Shown: in pieces, positions 16,644 through 24,454 of the stretch
How positions within the stretch are numbered: the first letter of the stretch is position 1
How the letters are laid out: every line of letters begins with the position of its first letter
Assembly: GCA_023411375.1 (NCBI GenBank)
Contig: JAEYOW010000053.1
Coordinates: 1 to 62,536 of the forward strand
Direction of reading: 5' to 3'
Source of the DNA: Bacillota bacterium
GTDB taxonomy: Bacteria; Bacillota; Clostridia; Christensenellales; Aristaeellaceae
Length of the DNA: 62,536 nt
Translations under genes and position numbers: made by a program
The notes under the pieces: model-generated
Told to the model about the DNA's origin: nothing
What the model saw: only the letters and a program-made list of their open reading frames with translations
Database searches by the model: none

Positions 16644-16959
16644 TTATTAGACAGATCATATATTGCTTTTGGACCTCTTTTGATACGAAATCAGAATATT
16701 TTTTATTTTTCTCTCTTTTTTTCTGATTCGTATAATCGCCACCGGAGGTCCCCGGCCTTTCTCAGCACAACTAAACCAACAAGGATCTACGCCCCCCACC
16801 AGCATCGTGCAAAAGTCTCTTCCACCGGCCGGTCGCGGCACAGAAACCAAGGCCAGCAAACACATTCGTTTATTTTTCCTCCTCCCGCGGCCGGTCCGTT
16901 CGACTGCCAGACATGTGCGGCAAACGGCAATCATGCTCTTACCTTATTTTACCGCACAG

Positions 16960-16990
16960 AAGCGGCCGGCGCAATTTGCGCCGGCCGCTT
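16960..16990 (-). terminator. GC-rich hairpin, terminator of the kdu/kdg operon
   Basis: AAGCGGCCGGCGCAA and TTGCGCCGGCCGCTT form a near-perfect stem of about 13-15 bp, 18 bases after the stop of the SDR gene. The tail on the minus strand (TTCTGTG) is only weakly T-rich. Confidence 0.65.
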
Positions 16991-17007
16991 TATCCGTTAC
17001 TCGGTTG

Positions 17008-17802
17008 TCAGGGCTGCTTTCCGATATACGCAAGGATGCCCCCATCCACATACAGGATGTGGCCGTTGACAAAATTGCTCGCCTCGCTGGCCAAGAACAC
17101 AGCGGGACCAATCAAATCCTCCGGGACGCCCCAACGGTTGGCCGGGGTTTTGGCTAGGATGAAGCTGTCAAACGGATGCGGAGAGCCGTCAGGCTGCTTC
17201 TCCCGCAACGGAGCGGTCTGAGGGGTGGCGATATAGCCGGGGCCAATGCCGTTGCACTGAATGTTCTGGCTGCCGTACTCCGAGCAGATGTTGCGCGTAA
17301 GCATCTTCAGGCCGCCCTTTGCCGCGGCGTAGGCGCTGACCGTCTCGCGCCCCAGCTCGGACATCATGGAGCAGATGTTGATGATCTTGCCGTGCCCCTT
17401 CTTAATCATAGATGGGATAACCGCCTTGGACACGATGAACGGCGCGTTCAAATCTACGTCGATAACCTTGCGGAAGTCCTCGGCGCTCATCTCGCACATG
17501 GGGATACGCTTGATGATACCCGCGTTGTTCACAAGAATATCAACAATACCAACCTCCGCTTCAATGGTAGCGATCAGGCTGTTCACCGCCGCTTCATCCG
17601 TCACGTCGCATACGTAGCCATGCGCTCCGACGCCCTTTTCCGCGTAAGCAGCCAGGCCCCTATCCACCAGCTCCTGGTTGATGTCATTAAACACAATGGT
17701 CGCGCCCGCCTCCGCCATTCCCATTGCGATTGCGAAGCCGATGCCATAGCTCCCGCCCGTAACCAGAGCGACTTTTCCTTGTAGTGAAAACAGATTGCTC
17801 AT
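17008..17802 (-). CDS. kduD: Short-chain dehydrogenase, KduD/gluconate 5-dehydrogenase-like
   Basis: A 264-residue classical SDR. The cofactor motif TGGSYGIG is at 15-22, NNAG at 92-95, Ser145, and the YxxxK pair Tyr158/Lys162. The overall sequence resembles 2-deoxy-D-gluconate 3-dehydrogenase/KduD and gluconate 5-dehydrogenase, which interconvert keto-deoxy-gluconate isomers or 5-ketogluconate with NAD(P)H. It is the last gene after KDG kinase and KDPG aldolase, supporting a KduD-type role (2,5-diketo-3-deoxygluconate to KDG). Exact specificity is inferred from the operon. Confidence 0.82.
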   Translation of the reverse strand: MSNLFSLQGKVALVTGGSYGIGFAIAMGMAEAGATIVFNDINQELVDRGLAAYAEKGVGAHGYVCDVTDEAAVNSLIATIEAEVGIVDILVNNAGIIKRIPMCEMSAEDFRKVIDVDLNAPFIVSKAVIPSMIKKGHGKIINICSMMSELGRETVSAYAAAKGGLKMLTRNICSEYGSQNIQCNGIGPGYIATPQTAPLREKQPDGSPHPFDSFILAKTPANRWGVPEDLIGPAVFLASEASNFVNGHILYVDGGILAYIGKQP

Positions 17803-17832
17803 TTTCGTTTTCTCCTTGCCGTCCGGATAGCT

Positions 17833-18870
17833 TTAGCGCTGCACGCGGCCGCTTCCGCTGCCCTTCATCAGGCTTTCGACCTCGCTCACGCTCACGCGGT
17901 TGAAGTCGCCGCCGATGGTATGCTTCAGGCAGCTCGCCGCTACGGCGAATTCCAGAGCCATTTTTTCATCTTCGTAGGTGTTGAGGCCGTAAATCAGGCC
18001 GCCGCCAAAGCTGTCTCCGCCGCCCACGCGGTCCACAATATCGGTGATACGGTATTTGCGGGAAAGGAAGAAATCCTTGCCGTTAAACAGGCAGGCGCTC
18101 CAGTCGTTATGGTTGGCGCTCTTGGACTCGCGAAGCGTGATGGCGACGCGCTTGATATTGGGATAGGTGTCCATCGCCAACCGGGCAATGGCCTTGTACT
18201 GCTCGATGTTAAGTTCGCCTTCCTCCACGGAATGCGCGCTTTCAGCCTTCAAAAGCAGGCTCTTCTGGAAATCCTCCTCGTTGGCGATCACGGTATCTAC
18301 GTATTTGACCAGCTCGGTCATCACCTGGTCGGCGGTTTTACCATACTTCCACAGGTTCTTACGGTAATTGAGGTCGCAGCTCACATGCAAGCCCATCGCC
18401 TTGGCGGCCTTTACAGCCTCCAGGCTCAGCTCGGCCGCGCCCTCGCTGATGGCGGGGGTGATACCGGTCAGATGGAACCAGTTCGCGCCGTCAAAGGCGG
18501 CTTTCCAGTCGATATCGCCGGGCTTGGCCTCGCAGATGGCGCTGCCCGCACGGTCGTAAATAACCTTGCTGGGGCGTTGCACCGCACCGGTTTCAAGGTA
18601 GTAAACGCCCATACGGCCATCCTTGCGCACGATATGGGACACGTCAACGCCAAAGCCGCGAAGCTCACGCAGGCAGGCCTCTCCGATATCGTTTTTGGGC
18701 AACACCGTCACGAAGGCAGTGTCCATACCGTAGTTGGCGAGGGACACGCTCACGTTGGCCTCGCCGCCGCCGAAGGTGGCTTCGAGCGAGGGGGATTGGA
18801 AGAAGCGCTCATAGCCGGGGCTTTTCAGACGAAGCATAATTTCACCGAAGGTTACGACCTTTGCGGACAT
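17833..18870 (-). CDS. kdgK: 2-keto-3-deoxygluconate kinase (PfkB family)
   Basis: A 345-residue ribokinase-family sugar kinase that would convert KDG to KDPG with ATP. The first PfkB signature region FGGGEANVSVSLANYG is at 33-48. The KDG-kinase-type active-site stretch DLNYRKNLW is at 166-174. The anion hole and catalytic base GGGD are at 283-286 (Asp286). The start at MSAKVVTF is preferred because AAGGGTG lies upstream of it; six further upstream codons lack a site. The KDPG aldolase gene lies just upstream in the same operon, so substrate assignment is good. Confidence 0.9.
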   Translation of the reverse strand: MSAKVVTFGEIMLRLKSPGYERFFQSPSLEATFGGGEANVSVSLANYGMDTAFVTVLPKNDIGEACLRELRGFGVDVSHIVRKDGRMGVYYLETGAVQRPSKVIYDRAGSAICEAKPGDIDWKAAFDGANWFHLTGITPAISEGAAELSLEAVKAAKAMGLHVSCDLNYRKNLWKYGKTADQVMTELVKYVDTVIANEEDFQKSLLLKAESAHSVEEGELNIEQYKAIARLAMDTYPNIKRVAITLRESKSANHNDWSACLFNGKDFFLSRKYRITDIVDRVGGGDSFGGGLIYGLNTYEDEKMALEFAVAASCLKHTIGGDFNRVSVSEVESLMKGSGSGRVQR

Positions 18871-18936
18871 GGAAAAACACCCTTTCATTCTCTAAGATAT
18901 GTTGGATTGACAGCCGGAACGGGAAGAACCCGTCCC

Positions 18937-19893
18937 TTACTTCTGGAACAGATGGAAGGCGAAGCCCGCGATTTCCTCGTTCATATAGATCGCCTTGAGC
19001 TTGCCGTCCTTCACGGCGGCGCTTGCGTCGTCAAAGGTAAAGCCGCGGCGCTCCAGGTGCCAGCGGGCGCGCCGGATACTGTTGCACGCGATGGCGATAT
19101 GGCCGTGCGTACCGCGGAATGGCTTCTTCATCAGTTCAAAGCCCTCGCCCACAAACATGGAGCTGTTACCATCCTTCACAGGCCAGCCCAACAGCTTAAA
19201 CAGGAGCTCGGCTTCCTTCGCCGCGTTTTCAGGGCTTCCGCTGTTAATTCCCACGTGCTTAAGCTCCAAGCCCAGCATCAGCGTTACGGCGCTGCGGGTC
19301 AGGTTCTCAATGCGCTTCCAGTCCTTGGCGTTTACGGCGTCGGACGGCACCATCCAGCTACCGCCGCAGGCCACAATCTTAGAAAAGGAAAGGTATTCGT
19401 TCAGGTTCTTTTCATTTACGCCGCCGGTGGGCAGAAAGGTTACATTTCCATAGGGCGCGGCCATGGCCTTGATCAACGGCAGACCGCCCAGCGCCTCGGC
19501 GGGGAAGAATTTAACAGTCTTAAGCCCCAAAGAAAGCGCGACCTCGATATCGCTGGGATTGGCACAGCCGGGAACGATGGGCACTTCCTTTTCCTGGCAA
19601 TATTTCACGATGTCGGCGTTGAGGCCGGGGGATACGATATAGGTGGCTCCGGCGTTTACGGCGCGGTCCACCTGCTCCCGGGTCAGCACCGTGCCGGCGC
19701 CCAGAATCACCTCCGGCAGCTCGGCGTGCACGCGCCTGATGGCTTCCTCAGCCGCGTCGGAACGGAAGGTAATCTCCGCGACGGGCAGGCCGCCGTCTGA
19801 AAGCGCTTTGCAAAGAGGTACCGCGTCGGCGGCGTCCTCCACCTTAATAACGGGAACCAAACCGGCCAGAGACAATTGCTCAATCATTTCCAT
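18937..19893 (-). CDS. eda: KDPG aldolase fused to a C-terminal VOC-like domain
   Basis: 318 residues, about 100 more than a plain Eda. Residues 1-205 are the aldolase: Glu40 in VAEITFRS, GAGTVLT (65-71), Schiff-base Lys128 in TVKFFPAE and PTGGVN (155-160). Residues about 208-318 (LKHVGINSG to FAFHLFQK) look like one vicinal-oxygen-chelate/glyoxalase-type module. It should split KDPG to pyruvate and glyceraldehyde 3-phosphate; the role of the extra domain is unknown. The start at MEMIEQL follows GGAGGAAAAACC; 55 upstream codons overlap iclR and are rejected. Similar fused proteins are, from memory, found in other gut Clostridia. Confidence 0.88.
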   Translation of the reverse strand: MEMIEQLSLAGLVPVIKVEDAADAVPLCKALSDGGLPVAEITFRSDAAEEAIRRVHAELPEVILGAGTVLTREQVDRAVNAGATYIVSPGLNADIVKYCQEKEVPIVPGCANPSDIEVALSLGLKTVKFFPAEALGGLPLIKAMAAPYGNVTFLPTGGVNEKNLNEYLSFSKIVACGGSWMVPSDAVNAKDWKRIENLTRSAVTLMLGLELKHVGINSGSPENAAKEAELLFKLLGWPVKDGNSSMFVGEGFELMKKPFRGTHGHIAIACNSIRRARWHLERRGFTFDDASAAVKDGKLKAIYMNEEIAGFAFHLFQK

Positions 19894-19951
19894 GGTTTTT
19901 CCTCCTTCATTTTCATGCCATTGTATCGGGTATGCAACGCGTTTACGATGT

Positions 19952-20713
19952 TCACACATTTTTAAGAAAGCGCTCAACGCGCGGTTGCGCCTCCAAGAGC
20001 AGCTCCGCATAATTGACGATTTCCTTCTCGCCCATGCGAAAGATCGGGGCCGACACACTCAGCGCGTACAGCGCCCGGCCATCCTTCCCGCGCAGAGGAA
20101 CGCCCACACAGCACACGTTCTCGTTGTTTTCCTCCCGCTCCACGGCATAACCGCGCAGGCGGATTCGCTCAAGCTGCCCAAGCAGCGCGGGCATATCCGT
20201 GATGGAGTGCGGAGTGACCGCCTCAAGCGGAGCATCTCCATACATCCGGCAAACCTCATCATCGCTCAGGGTGGAGAGCAGCGCCTTGCCCAACGCCGTG
20301 CAGTGAAGCGGCGCGCGCGAGCCGATGTAGCTGGTCATGCGGATGGACTGGGTGGAATCCAGCTTGTCGATATAAAGCGTGTCCGTGCCGGACATAACGC
20401 CCAGGTGCATGGTTTCGTTGATCTTCTGATGAATTTCGGCCATGCAGCCCCTCAGCACCTCCATCACGTCCACCTGGTTCATCGCCTGCGCCCCGATCTC
20501 AAACATTTTCAGCCCCAGCCGGTACTTGCCCGTATCGGGCTGAAGGGAGGCATAACCCAGATGGATAAGCGTATGCGCAAGGTTAAACGCGGTGGAACGC
20601 GGAAGCCCGAGCGCCTGATCGAGCTCGCAAAGCGCCAGCCCCTCCGGGTGCGCGCCCAACAGCTCCAGCATGGCAAGACCGCGCTGTAGTGTCCGGTTGG
20701 GAATTTCAGCCAT
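19952..20713 (-). CDS. IclR-family transcriptional regulator (KdgR-like)
   Basis: A 253-residue IclR protein. The N-terminal winged helix-turn-helix occupies about residues 8-65 (LCELDQALGLPRSTAFNLAHTL); the C-terminal effector-binding GAF-like domain about 75-253, with ALGKALLS and CVGVPLRG typical of the family. It heads the eda-kdgK-kduD operon, so KDG or a related keto-deoxy acid is the likely effector, as for KdgR. A palindrome just downstream of its own promoter suggests autoregulation. Confidence 0.9.
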   Translation of the reverse strand: MAEIPNRTLQRGLAMLELLGAHPEGLALCELDQALGLPRSTAFNLAHTLIHLGYASLQPDTGKYRLGLKMFEIGAQAMNQVDVMEVLRGCMAEIHQKINETMHLGVMSGTDTLYIDKLDSTQSIRMTSYIGSRAPLHCTALGKALLSTLSDDEVCRMYGDAPLEAVTPHSITDMPALLGQLERIRLRGYAVEREENNENVCCVGVPLRGKDGRALYALSVSAPIFRMGEKEIVNYAELLLEAQPRVERFLKNV

Positions 20714-20729
20714 AGCCTCGCCTCTTTTT

Positions 20730-20745
20730 GTTCACATATGTGAAC
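20730..20745. promoter_or_regulatory. 16-bp palindrome, candidate IclR operator
   Basis: GTTCACATATGTGAAC is a perfect palindrome between the predicted transcription start and the iclR start codon. A related half-site GTGTGAAC lies inside the promoter spacer (20772-20779), and another spans the iclR stop codon, in front of the eda gene. The arrangement fits repression by the IclR protein. Confidence 0.6.
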
Positions 20746-20764
20746 GACGTTCTCATTCATGTAT

Positions 20765-20793
20765 ATTATAAGTGTGAACCTTTCGCCTGTCAA
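20765..20793 (-). promoter_or_regulatory. Consensus sigma-A promoter of iclR-eda-kdgK-kduD
   Basis: Minus strand TTGACA (20788-20793), 17 bases, TATAAT (20765-20770): a perfect match, expected to be strong and therefore probably held down by the adjacent operator. Confidence 0.85.
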
Positions 20794-20865
20794 GAGGGCG
20801 CGCGAAAGAATGGGCGATGCCGCAGACGTACACGCGCCCTCCCGCACAGGCCGATACGTAGCAAA

Positions 20866-20892
20866 ATGCCGGTCAACCAACGTGACCGGCAT
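20866..20892 (-). terminator. Terminator of the sortase-fusion gene
   Basis: ATGCCGGTCA (20866-20875) pairs with TGACCGGCAT (20883-20892). On the minus strand the stem is followed by TTTTGC. It lies about 60 bases after the stop codon of the sortase-like gene. Confidence 0.7.
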
Positions 20893-20950
20893 CCTTCTAC
20901 CTGTGTTATACGCGCGTTGGTACGGCCTCCAGACCCCGCGCGCCGCTTTT

Positions 20951-23900
20951 TTATGGCAGTTTCGTCAAGCGACCCATGACCAGATAGCGCGTATTATCAT
21001 AGTTATCGGAGCAGGTGACAAGCGTAATGATCTTGTCGTCGGCTCCAACGCTCACGCCGGTGGAGATACCCGACTTCCTGACGCACTCATTCACATAGCC
21101 CGTAAAGTCGGCGCCGCCGCTGAAGCTGACGCGTGCGACGCCATCGTAATCATCCCCGGTGGCAAACGCCGCAAACACCTCCACCTGATAGTTTGCCGCC
21201 GGCGTATACAGCCGCATCACCGGATGCGCGTCATAATAGCTCTGCTGCTTATACCCCAGCAAGCCGGCAAACATGGAACCGTCGCCCATGTTATGCCCAT
21301 AGATCACCGTATTGCGTCCGCTGAAGGTACGGCTGCATGCATTGTCGATAAAAATTGTTCCACCACGGTTGATTTCTTTATTATATAGCCGGTTGAGATA
21401 GTATGCGTTATCCGTGCCGCGCACAACCGGATAATCAATCGCGGTACCGTCCAAAATCAGCCACGCCGCTACGTCGCGGTTAATACCCGTCAGCGCGTCA
21501 AAATCAATCTCCCCGCCGGATCGCACGGACGCGGCAAGCCCGCTGTTCGCCGTCCGCGCTGCGGCGCTTTCCTGCGTGAGAACCGTCCATTGCGCGAGAG
21601 TAAGGCCGGCGGCATTGTATACCAGCGGGTCGCCAACCAGGGGCGCGGTCTTTTTGACCGCAGGCTCCGTGCCGGCACTGCCATAGGTATACTTCAACTC
21701 CGTCGACCAGCCGTCCGCCCGCGCCGTTTTTGTATAATAGCGCGGGACCTTTTTACCGCGTACACTCCACCTGATGGTTTTACCGTCCCCGTCTTTCTCC
21801 GGCAGGTCGGGAAATATGTTGGTCCAGCCATCGGCCAGCTTAACATTGACGGCGCGGTGCGAGGATGAATTTGGATAAGGCTCGCCGTTTGCATAAAGAT
21901 ATGCCGTAACCTCCTCCGGCCGCCGCTTTCGCCTGTCGTTTCCGTCCCGCCAGCTCACGTTGACACGCAGGTTGACCTTGCCGCGCGCATCGGTATAATA
22001 GTGCACCACAGACTGGTCGTTTGCACGGCTATCCGTCGCCTTTGTAAAGCCGGATACGTCATCCGCACGCACGCCGTAGACGCACGGGCTGCCGTCGTCC
22101 ATGAACTGCGGCACGTCGGCAAAATGAAATGCGTTGTCACCCGCCGGAAGGGTCGCGGTGCCCATATGAGCGCCATCGTTCACGCGGATAAGCGATACCC
22201 GTATATCGACCCGCGCGGTCGGTTCGCCCGGATACCAGGCAAGGGTACCGCCGTAGGTGAACACCGGTCGCGCCGGCGCGTACGTTACGGTAAACATCCC
22301 GGCAGCGCCATCAAACGCAACGGCGCATTCATAACCAGCGATTGCCTCCGCCATCAGGCTGTAAGACTCGCCATCCCGGCGCACCACGCCAAGTGAGTGA
22401 GCGTTTCCGTCGGCGGGCACATGATACGTGGCCGTATAGGCGGAATCCACCAGTTCCGCCGCCACATCTGCCTTGGCCGGCGCACAACCGTTCCAGACGA
22501 TACGGACCTGCAGCCGCTGCATAACAGGGGTAGGCTCTACCGTAATAACCGCCTCATCCCCGGTCTGTCCGCTCAGGGTCGCAGTGTAGCCGGCAGGCAG
22601 AGAAAGCGAAGACACATTAAGGATATGAAGCACGACGCCGTTGACCGGACGGAACGTATGGGCCCAATGATTGCCCGGCGACAGTGTTGCGGACTGCGAA
22701 AACACCGTGAGAGAATCATCGGTGCTGGCGCCATACAGCTCAACGCCGATGCTCATAAGCGCCTTGTCGGCGGCGGGAACGTTTACAAACCGTACGCTGG
22801 CGCAAACCGCATTTCCCTGCCACGCCCGCAGCGCGATCCTCGGCGGACCGCCGGAAGCAATCCTTCCCCGAACCGCATCCAGCTTCACAAGCAGCCCGGC
22901 GGGAATTTGCGCACGCTGTTCATCGGTGAGCGCGTCAAGCGCGGTGGAAGCAGCCGCGATAAGTTCCGCCAGGTTCCCATCCTGCGGGCCGGCATCCGCG
23001 GCCGCGGACAACGTCTCAAGGGCTGCGATGACTGACTGTACGGCCTCATCCCCCTCCTGGAGCGGTTCGGCGGCGGGCTGCGTGCCGATTAAACCGAAGG
23101 TCTGCCCGTCCCCGCCGGATAAAGGTTCATTTTCCTCGGCAGGCTGCGCGTCTGTACGGGGAGGCTCTTCGTTCGTGCCATTTAACCGTTCATCTCCACC
23201 GGCAGGCACTTCATCCTCTCCAGCAGATTCTTCTCCTCCACCTAAGGGTGTTTTTTCTCCTTCAGAAGGCTGTTTATCCCCACCGGAAGGTTCTTCTCCT
23301 TCATCGGCAGGCTGTTCATCCCCATCAAAAGGCAACCCGTTCTCACCAATCATTTGAACGGCTCCGCCCGTTTCCTCCGGGGAGACAAATACGACCGTGA
23401 TATCATAGCCCAAAACGGAAATTGCGGCGTCCTTGATCTCGGATACCCGAATTCGGTATTTGTACGCGCCGCCAGCTTCATCACATTTCGCAAGAGGACC
23501 AAAGGCATACGACGCGCCTTTGGTGCTGACAGGCGTGACGTCGGTGACGGAAACGCCGTTCCGCAGCAGGACAACAGTTATGGAAGGTCTTTTCATTCCC
23601 TCCGGGAAGCCCTTCCACGTGATGGTTCCGCGCACCGACAGGGTTTGAACGGATTCCGCTCCAGCCTGCTCCGCCGTGCCACCGTCCGGCTGCGCAACAT
23701 CCTGGGGCGCGGCATTCTGTCCCTTTTCCACGTCGGAGGTTTCTACCGCCATCGTATCACTCGCGGACGGCCGGACAACCGCCGCCGGACTCGCCGAAGG
23801 CATTGCGGTTTCTGCATCCGTTTTGTCAGTTTCCGGCGATACCGCCGTTTCGTCCGGCGCGGGTGTAACCGTTTCTACAAGCGCAGGCGTGCCTGAAGCT

Positions 23901-24004
23901 CCGCCTGCGCCGGCAGGTATCGCTTCCGCAAGCGATATACCCAGCAGCATAACAGCTGTCAACAGCAACGCAAGAATCTTTTTTTCGCAGGACCGAATCA
24001 TCAT
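20951..24004 (-). CDS. Secreted multidomain protein with Cna-B-like domains and a C-terminal class B sortase
   Basis: 1017 residues, about four times a normal sortase. An N-terminal signal or anchor segment (ILALLLTAVMLLGISLAEA) is followed by a Thr/Ser/Pro-rich stretch and a first Cna-B-like domain at about 125-210. An acidic Gly/Glu/Pro repeat linker covers about 220-300, and a helical FIVAR-like segment about 320-385. Further beta domains follow up to about residue 745; the last (VNLRVNVSWRDGNDRRKRRP) is the clearest Cna-B. Residues about 795-1017 are a class B sortase with His904 in IYGHNM, Cys998 in LVTCSD and Arg1006 in NTRYLV, so the triad is intact. No sorting-signal substrate gene lies nearby. 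AGGAGG precedes the ATG. Confidence 0.85.
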   Translation of the reverse strand: MMIRSCEKKILALLLTAVMLLGISLAEAIPAGAGGASGTPALVETVTPAPDETAVSPETDKTDAETAMPSASPAAVVRPSASDTMAVETSDVEKGQNAAPQDVAQPDGGTAEQAGAESVQTLSVRGTITWKGFPEGMKRPSITVVLLRNGVSVTDVTPVSTKGASYAFGPLAKCDEAGGAYKYRIRVSEIKDAAISVLGYDITVVFVSPEETGGAVQMIGENGLPFDGDEQPADEGEEPSGGDKQPSEGEKTPLGGGEESAGEDEVPAGGDERLNGTNEEPPRTDAQPAEENEPLSGGDGQTFGLIGTQPAAEPLQEGDEAVQSVIAALETLSAAADAGPQDGNLAELIAAASTALDALTDEQRAQIPAGLLVKLDAVRGRIASGGPPRIALRAWQGNAVCASVRFVNVPAADKALMSIGVELYGASTDDSLTVFSQSATLSPGNHWAHTFRPVNGVVLHILNVSSLSLPAGYTATLSGQTGDEAVITVEPTPVMQRLQVRIVWNGCAPAKADVAAELVDSAYTATYHVPADGNAHSLGVVRRDGESYSLMAEAIAGYECAVAFDGAAGMFTVTYAPARPVFTYGGTLAWYPGEPTARVDIRVSLIRVNDGAHMGTATLPAGDNAFHFADVPQFMDDGSPCVYGVRADDVSGFTKATDSRANDQSVVHYYTDARGKVNLRVNVSWRDGNDRRKRRPEEVTAYLYANGEPYPNSSSHRAVNVKLADGWTNIFPDLPEKDGDGKTIRWSVRGKKVPRYYTKTARADGWSTELKYTYGSAGTEPAVKKTAPLVGDPLVYNAAGLTLAQWTVLTQESAAARTANSGLAASVRSGGEIDFDALTGINRDVAAWLILDGTAIDYPVVRGTDNAYYLNRLYNKEINRGGTIFIDNACSRTFSGRNTVIYGHNMGDGSMFAGLLGYKQQSYYDAHPVMRLYTPAANYQVEVFAAFATGDDYDGVARVSFSGGADFTGYVNECVRKSGISTGVSVGADDKIITLVTCSDNYDNTRYLVMGRLTKLP

Positions 24005-24126
24005 CGTCCAGCCTCCTTTTCCGTCCAGAACGAACCGAAGCCGGCGGCCGCCTCACGTGCCCATGCGCACGTAAGGCCCGGCAATCCAACGCTAACCCTC
24101 CAAGTATCTATGACCATTTTCTCTAT
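24005..24126 (-). promoter_or_regulatory. Structured 5' leader of the sortase-fusion gene
   Basis: About 120 nt lie between promoter and start codon. On the minus strand ACGTGC/GCACGT with flanking GCCT/AGGC, and outer GCCGG/CCGGC segments, form a nested GC-rich hairpin upstream of the AGGAGG site. It matches no riboswitch class recognised by eye. It may limit translation or protect the message. Confidence 0.35.
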
Positions 24127-24132
24127 ATGTTT

Positions 24133-24161
24133 ATTATAAGAAGGACCATACCCATTGTCAA
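24133..24161 (-). promoter_or_regulatory. Consensus sigma-A promoter of the sortase-fusion gene
   Basis: Minus strand TTGACA (24156-24161), 17-base spacer, TATAAT (24133-24138): a perfect consensus. Confidence 0.85.
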
Positions 24162-24253
24162 TAAACGCAAATGTTTAAAAAGCACGGAACGCCCTCAGGC
24201 AAACCGCGCTATTTGTGTCAGTTCCCCTCCGGCCGGAAGCAGCCGCAAGCCGC

Positions 24254-24283
24254 AAAGTCCTCCTGAGCATCATTTCGGACTTT
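24254..24283 (-). terminator. Possible terminator hairpin behind uxaA
   Basis: AAAGTCC (24254-24260) and GGACTTT (24277-24283) form a 7-bp stem downstream of uxaA on the minus strand, without a good T tail. Apart from this and the sortase promoter, 24162-24454 shows no gene. Confidence 0.3.
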
Positions 24284-24454
24284 GGGCCAGAAAAATCCCA
24301 CCAGATATTCCTGTGCTCCCACGCCTATTTCTTAAACTTTTGTAAATAAAGAAGGTAGTAGGACGCATGGTCAAGACAGAATGCAAGAATCCGCTTGACC
24401 GGCGACGGCCTGCCCATTATGCATCACAAGGGGGGCGCGGATATTCCTCCTTCG

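Noticed and set aside
17920..19800. A 626-codon open frame on the plus strand opposite kdgK and eda
   Set aside because: It is the antisense shadow of two well-supported genes with catalytic motifs; high GC creates long opposite-strand frames, and no ribosome site or family resemblance was seen.
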